DNA of 64,000 nucleotides from Oxyruncus cristatus (Eukaryota > Chordata > Aves > Passeriformes > Cotingidae): assembly GCA_013399855.1 (NCBI GenBank), contig VXAY01001953.1:435936-499935 (forward strand), given 5' to 3'. Each line of letters begins with the position of its first letter. Position 1 is the first letter of the stretch. The notes beneath the pieces are model-generated. The model made no database searches. It was not told the DNA's origin and saw only the letters and a list, made by a program, of their open reading frames with translations. The translations under genes and the position numbers were made by a program. Of the stretch, positions 62,301 to 64,000 are shown in pieces.

Positions 62301-64000
62301 CTCTTAGGCTTTTGTGGGTGTGCTCAGGAGAAAGATGTTTAGGTACCAAAGAAAGTTTAACTAAAAACCTATAGAAACAGTTGGGAGCCTCCAAGGAGAC
62401 ATGGCATCTAGATAGAGAATTTGAAAATCCAGATTTGGCTTTAGAGACATAGAAGAGCAGTGTTCTGGTAGCTGCTCTGTATAGCCACATGGAGCTTAGC
62501 CCATGATCTCTTTTTGAGTCCTTACCAGAGTTCACTTGTACTACCTGCCATGAATTCCAGGCTGTGGGGGCTAGAGGACTTCCAGTTCTTAAGTAACAGA
62601 TTCCACCATCTGGGTCTATGCCAGCTTTGGGCAAGTGACTGACTTTGTTAATGTTTTTCTACCTGAGTTATGAACTCTTCTACCTGTCCTGTAGTACCAT
62701 TTCTAATCGCACAGGGAACAGACCCCACAGCTTTTCTAGACCTTGCTTTTAGCTCCTAAAACTCAAAACCTGAGAGACTGAAAACTTGCAGCCTAAGGGC
62801 ACCAGAAATCAAAAGAAGTATCTAAGTTTAAAAGCACCTTTGCTTTGCCTATGTGGGCAAGAATCACGTGCAGAAAGGAGGTACCCCTGCCTCTGGGCTG
62901 AGACATCTGGGACAGCTGTGAAGTGTTTGGGTGGGTACCTTGTCCTGTACCACTACCACAAATGGGACTTTTGCCACAGAATTGGTGGAAATGGATCATC
63001 CTTATAAACACTTATTTCCAGAGAAACCAGAAGCAAAGATGTGCTCAGCTGTTGTAGAAACAATTTTCTTAGAGACAGAGTGTGAATTTGCTCATGGCTT
63101 AGGTGCAGATGTTTTTGAAACAATAGCCTAATCAAGTGTTTTGATGAGAGCTGTTTCATAAATCCCTTTGTGTCATACAGTGCTACTGGTCCTATGTGTT
63201 TGCTTTCCGTTTACATTGTTGGCTGGTTTTATTGCCTTTTATTAAGGTTCATCACACAGGTTATTTCTAAGTTCTATTGTGAGAAAGACAAACTTGAACA
63301 TGTGGAATAACCTAGATAAATAAACTGAAAGTAGTTGAAAGCTTCTATACTCAGAAGTGCCTTATTTGAATTTCTTGCGTGGGAGTATTTACTTGCAAAA
63401 GACAGGATGTTGATGATCAAAGATACAATTAACTGAAAGAGTTCTGTGTCTTTGTATTAAAAGAAAGTATATTGTATAAAAGCTCTGGCAGTTTATTTTT
63501 TAACTCTTTTTTTCACTCCTTTAAATGAATGAATATGTATATTTCACTATGCTTTATCGTAAATTAACTAAATGTAGTCACATATTTGTTAAAGGAAAAA
63601 GATCAGCTTTCAATGACTTAAAATCTTAGAGATCTGCTGATATAAATTCCTTCATCTCTGCAAGCTGATCTGTCCATCTGTTATATTTTATTTTGGTTCA
63701 TTTCTATATTTTAGTCACAGGGTCATTGAGAACACCCCATCAGATCTCCTGTGTAATGCAGCCCATAGGTGAGCTAGCAGTTTTGAGTCAAGTCTATATT
63801 GTGCATAGGAGCTAGAGAACATTTCAAAAGTCATCTCATTCACTTATAAAGACTGATGGAAGGACAGTCTGCCTTAATATTACCACCCTGTCACATTTCA
63901 GAAATGCTTTTATGTTACCATCGTCGCTCCGTGCCAGCCATTCTAGTGCACCTGTTTCTTTTTTTTCTTTTTAATTTCTTCCTTTTGTTTTTTTTTTCTT

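Larger units (their letters stand above)
46600..64000. other. Intergenic, no gene recognised
   Basis: 17.4 kb without a recognisable gene, CR1, SINE or LTR. The longest open frame is 159 codons (62155-62634, minus), about what chance gives in 64 kb read six ways, and no domain is seen. Simple repeats: alternating purine-pyrimidine at 55311-55398, A17 near 56088, GGGTTAGGGTTAGGG at 57589-57603, GAAA-type at 59351-59397. GC is locally higher at 57100-58650. Some AT-rich stretches without repeats (53190-53400, 54140-54250, 56170-56580) may be conserved regulatory DNA. Confidence 0.6.

Noticed and set aside
62155..62634. 159-codon open frame on the minus strand, the longest outside CR1
   Set aside because: A frame of this length is expected a few times by chance in 64 kb read six ways; no domain, signal or codon pattern is evident.
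1..64000. CRISPR array, operon or other prokaryotic or viral system
   Set aside because: No direct-repeat array, no compact gene runs and no ribosome-binding pattern; the window is vertebrate intron and intergenic DNA.

Overview
The window is vertebrate nuclear DNA, almost certainly from a bird. It is AT-rich and intron-rich, coding exons are short and far apart, and the interspersed repeats are avian: CR1 LINEs with the (ATTCTATG)n-type 3' end, a tRNA-Ile-headed SINE with a CR1-like tail (TguSINE1-like), and a probable solo LTR. The TguSINE1-like element hints at a songbird or close relative, but that is weak evidence on its own.

One protein-coding gene can be supported. It is NDFIP2 (NEDD4 family-interacting protein 2) on the + strand. 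Six coding exons (11141-11297, 12729-12856, 19630-19717, 28023-28147, 31184-31250, 34694-34799) join in phase to give 222 residues with two PPPY motifs, a third LPTY motif and three hydrophobic segments, ending at a TGA at 34795-34797. A strong donor lies two bases after the stop, so the last exon (about 36640-38185) is inferred to be wholly 3' UTR, ending at an AATAAA at 38159. The first exon, with the start codon, lies before position 1, so the first 11.1 kb are intron 1.

Layout: 1-11140 intron 1, with a fairly young CR1 on the minus strand (790-2135), an older sense CR1 (about 5835-6712) and a short CR1 tail (about 9885-10030). 11141-38185 is the NDFIP2 body, with CTCF-like motifs in introns 4 and 6, one CTCF-like motif in intron 3, and the SINE in intron 6. 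From 38.2 kb to the end no gene is recognised. This intergenic DNA carries several CR1 tails, a ~1.07 kb minus-strand LTR candidate flanked by a 5-bp repeat (44611-45683), simple repeats, and some AT-rich, low-repeat stretches that might be conserved regulatory DNA. In other amniotes, as far as I recall, the next gene on this side is SPRY2 across a gene desert, which fits.

No undescribed multi-gene system is visible. The items most worth checking are a cryptic exon-like segment in intron 1, the shifted acceptor of the 19.6 kb exon, the CTCF-motif cluster and the solo LTR.
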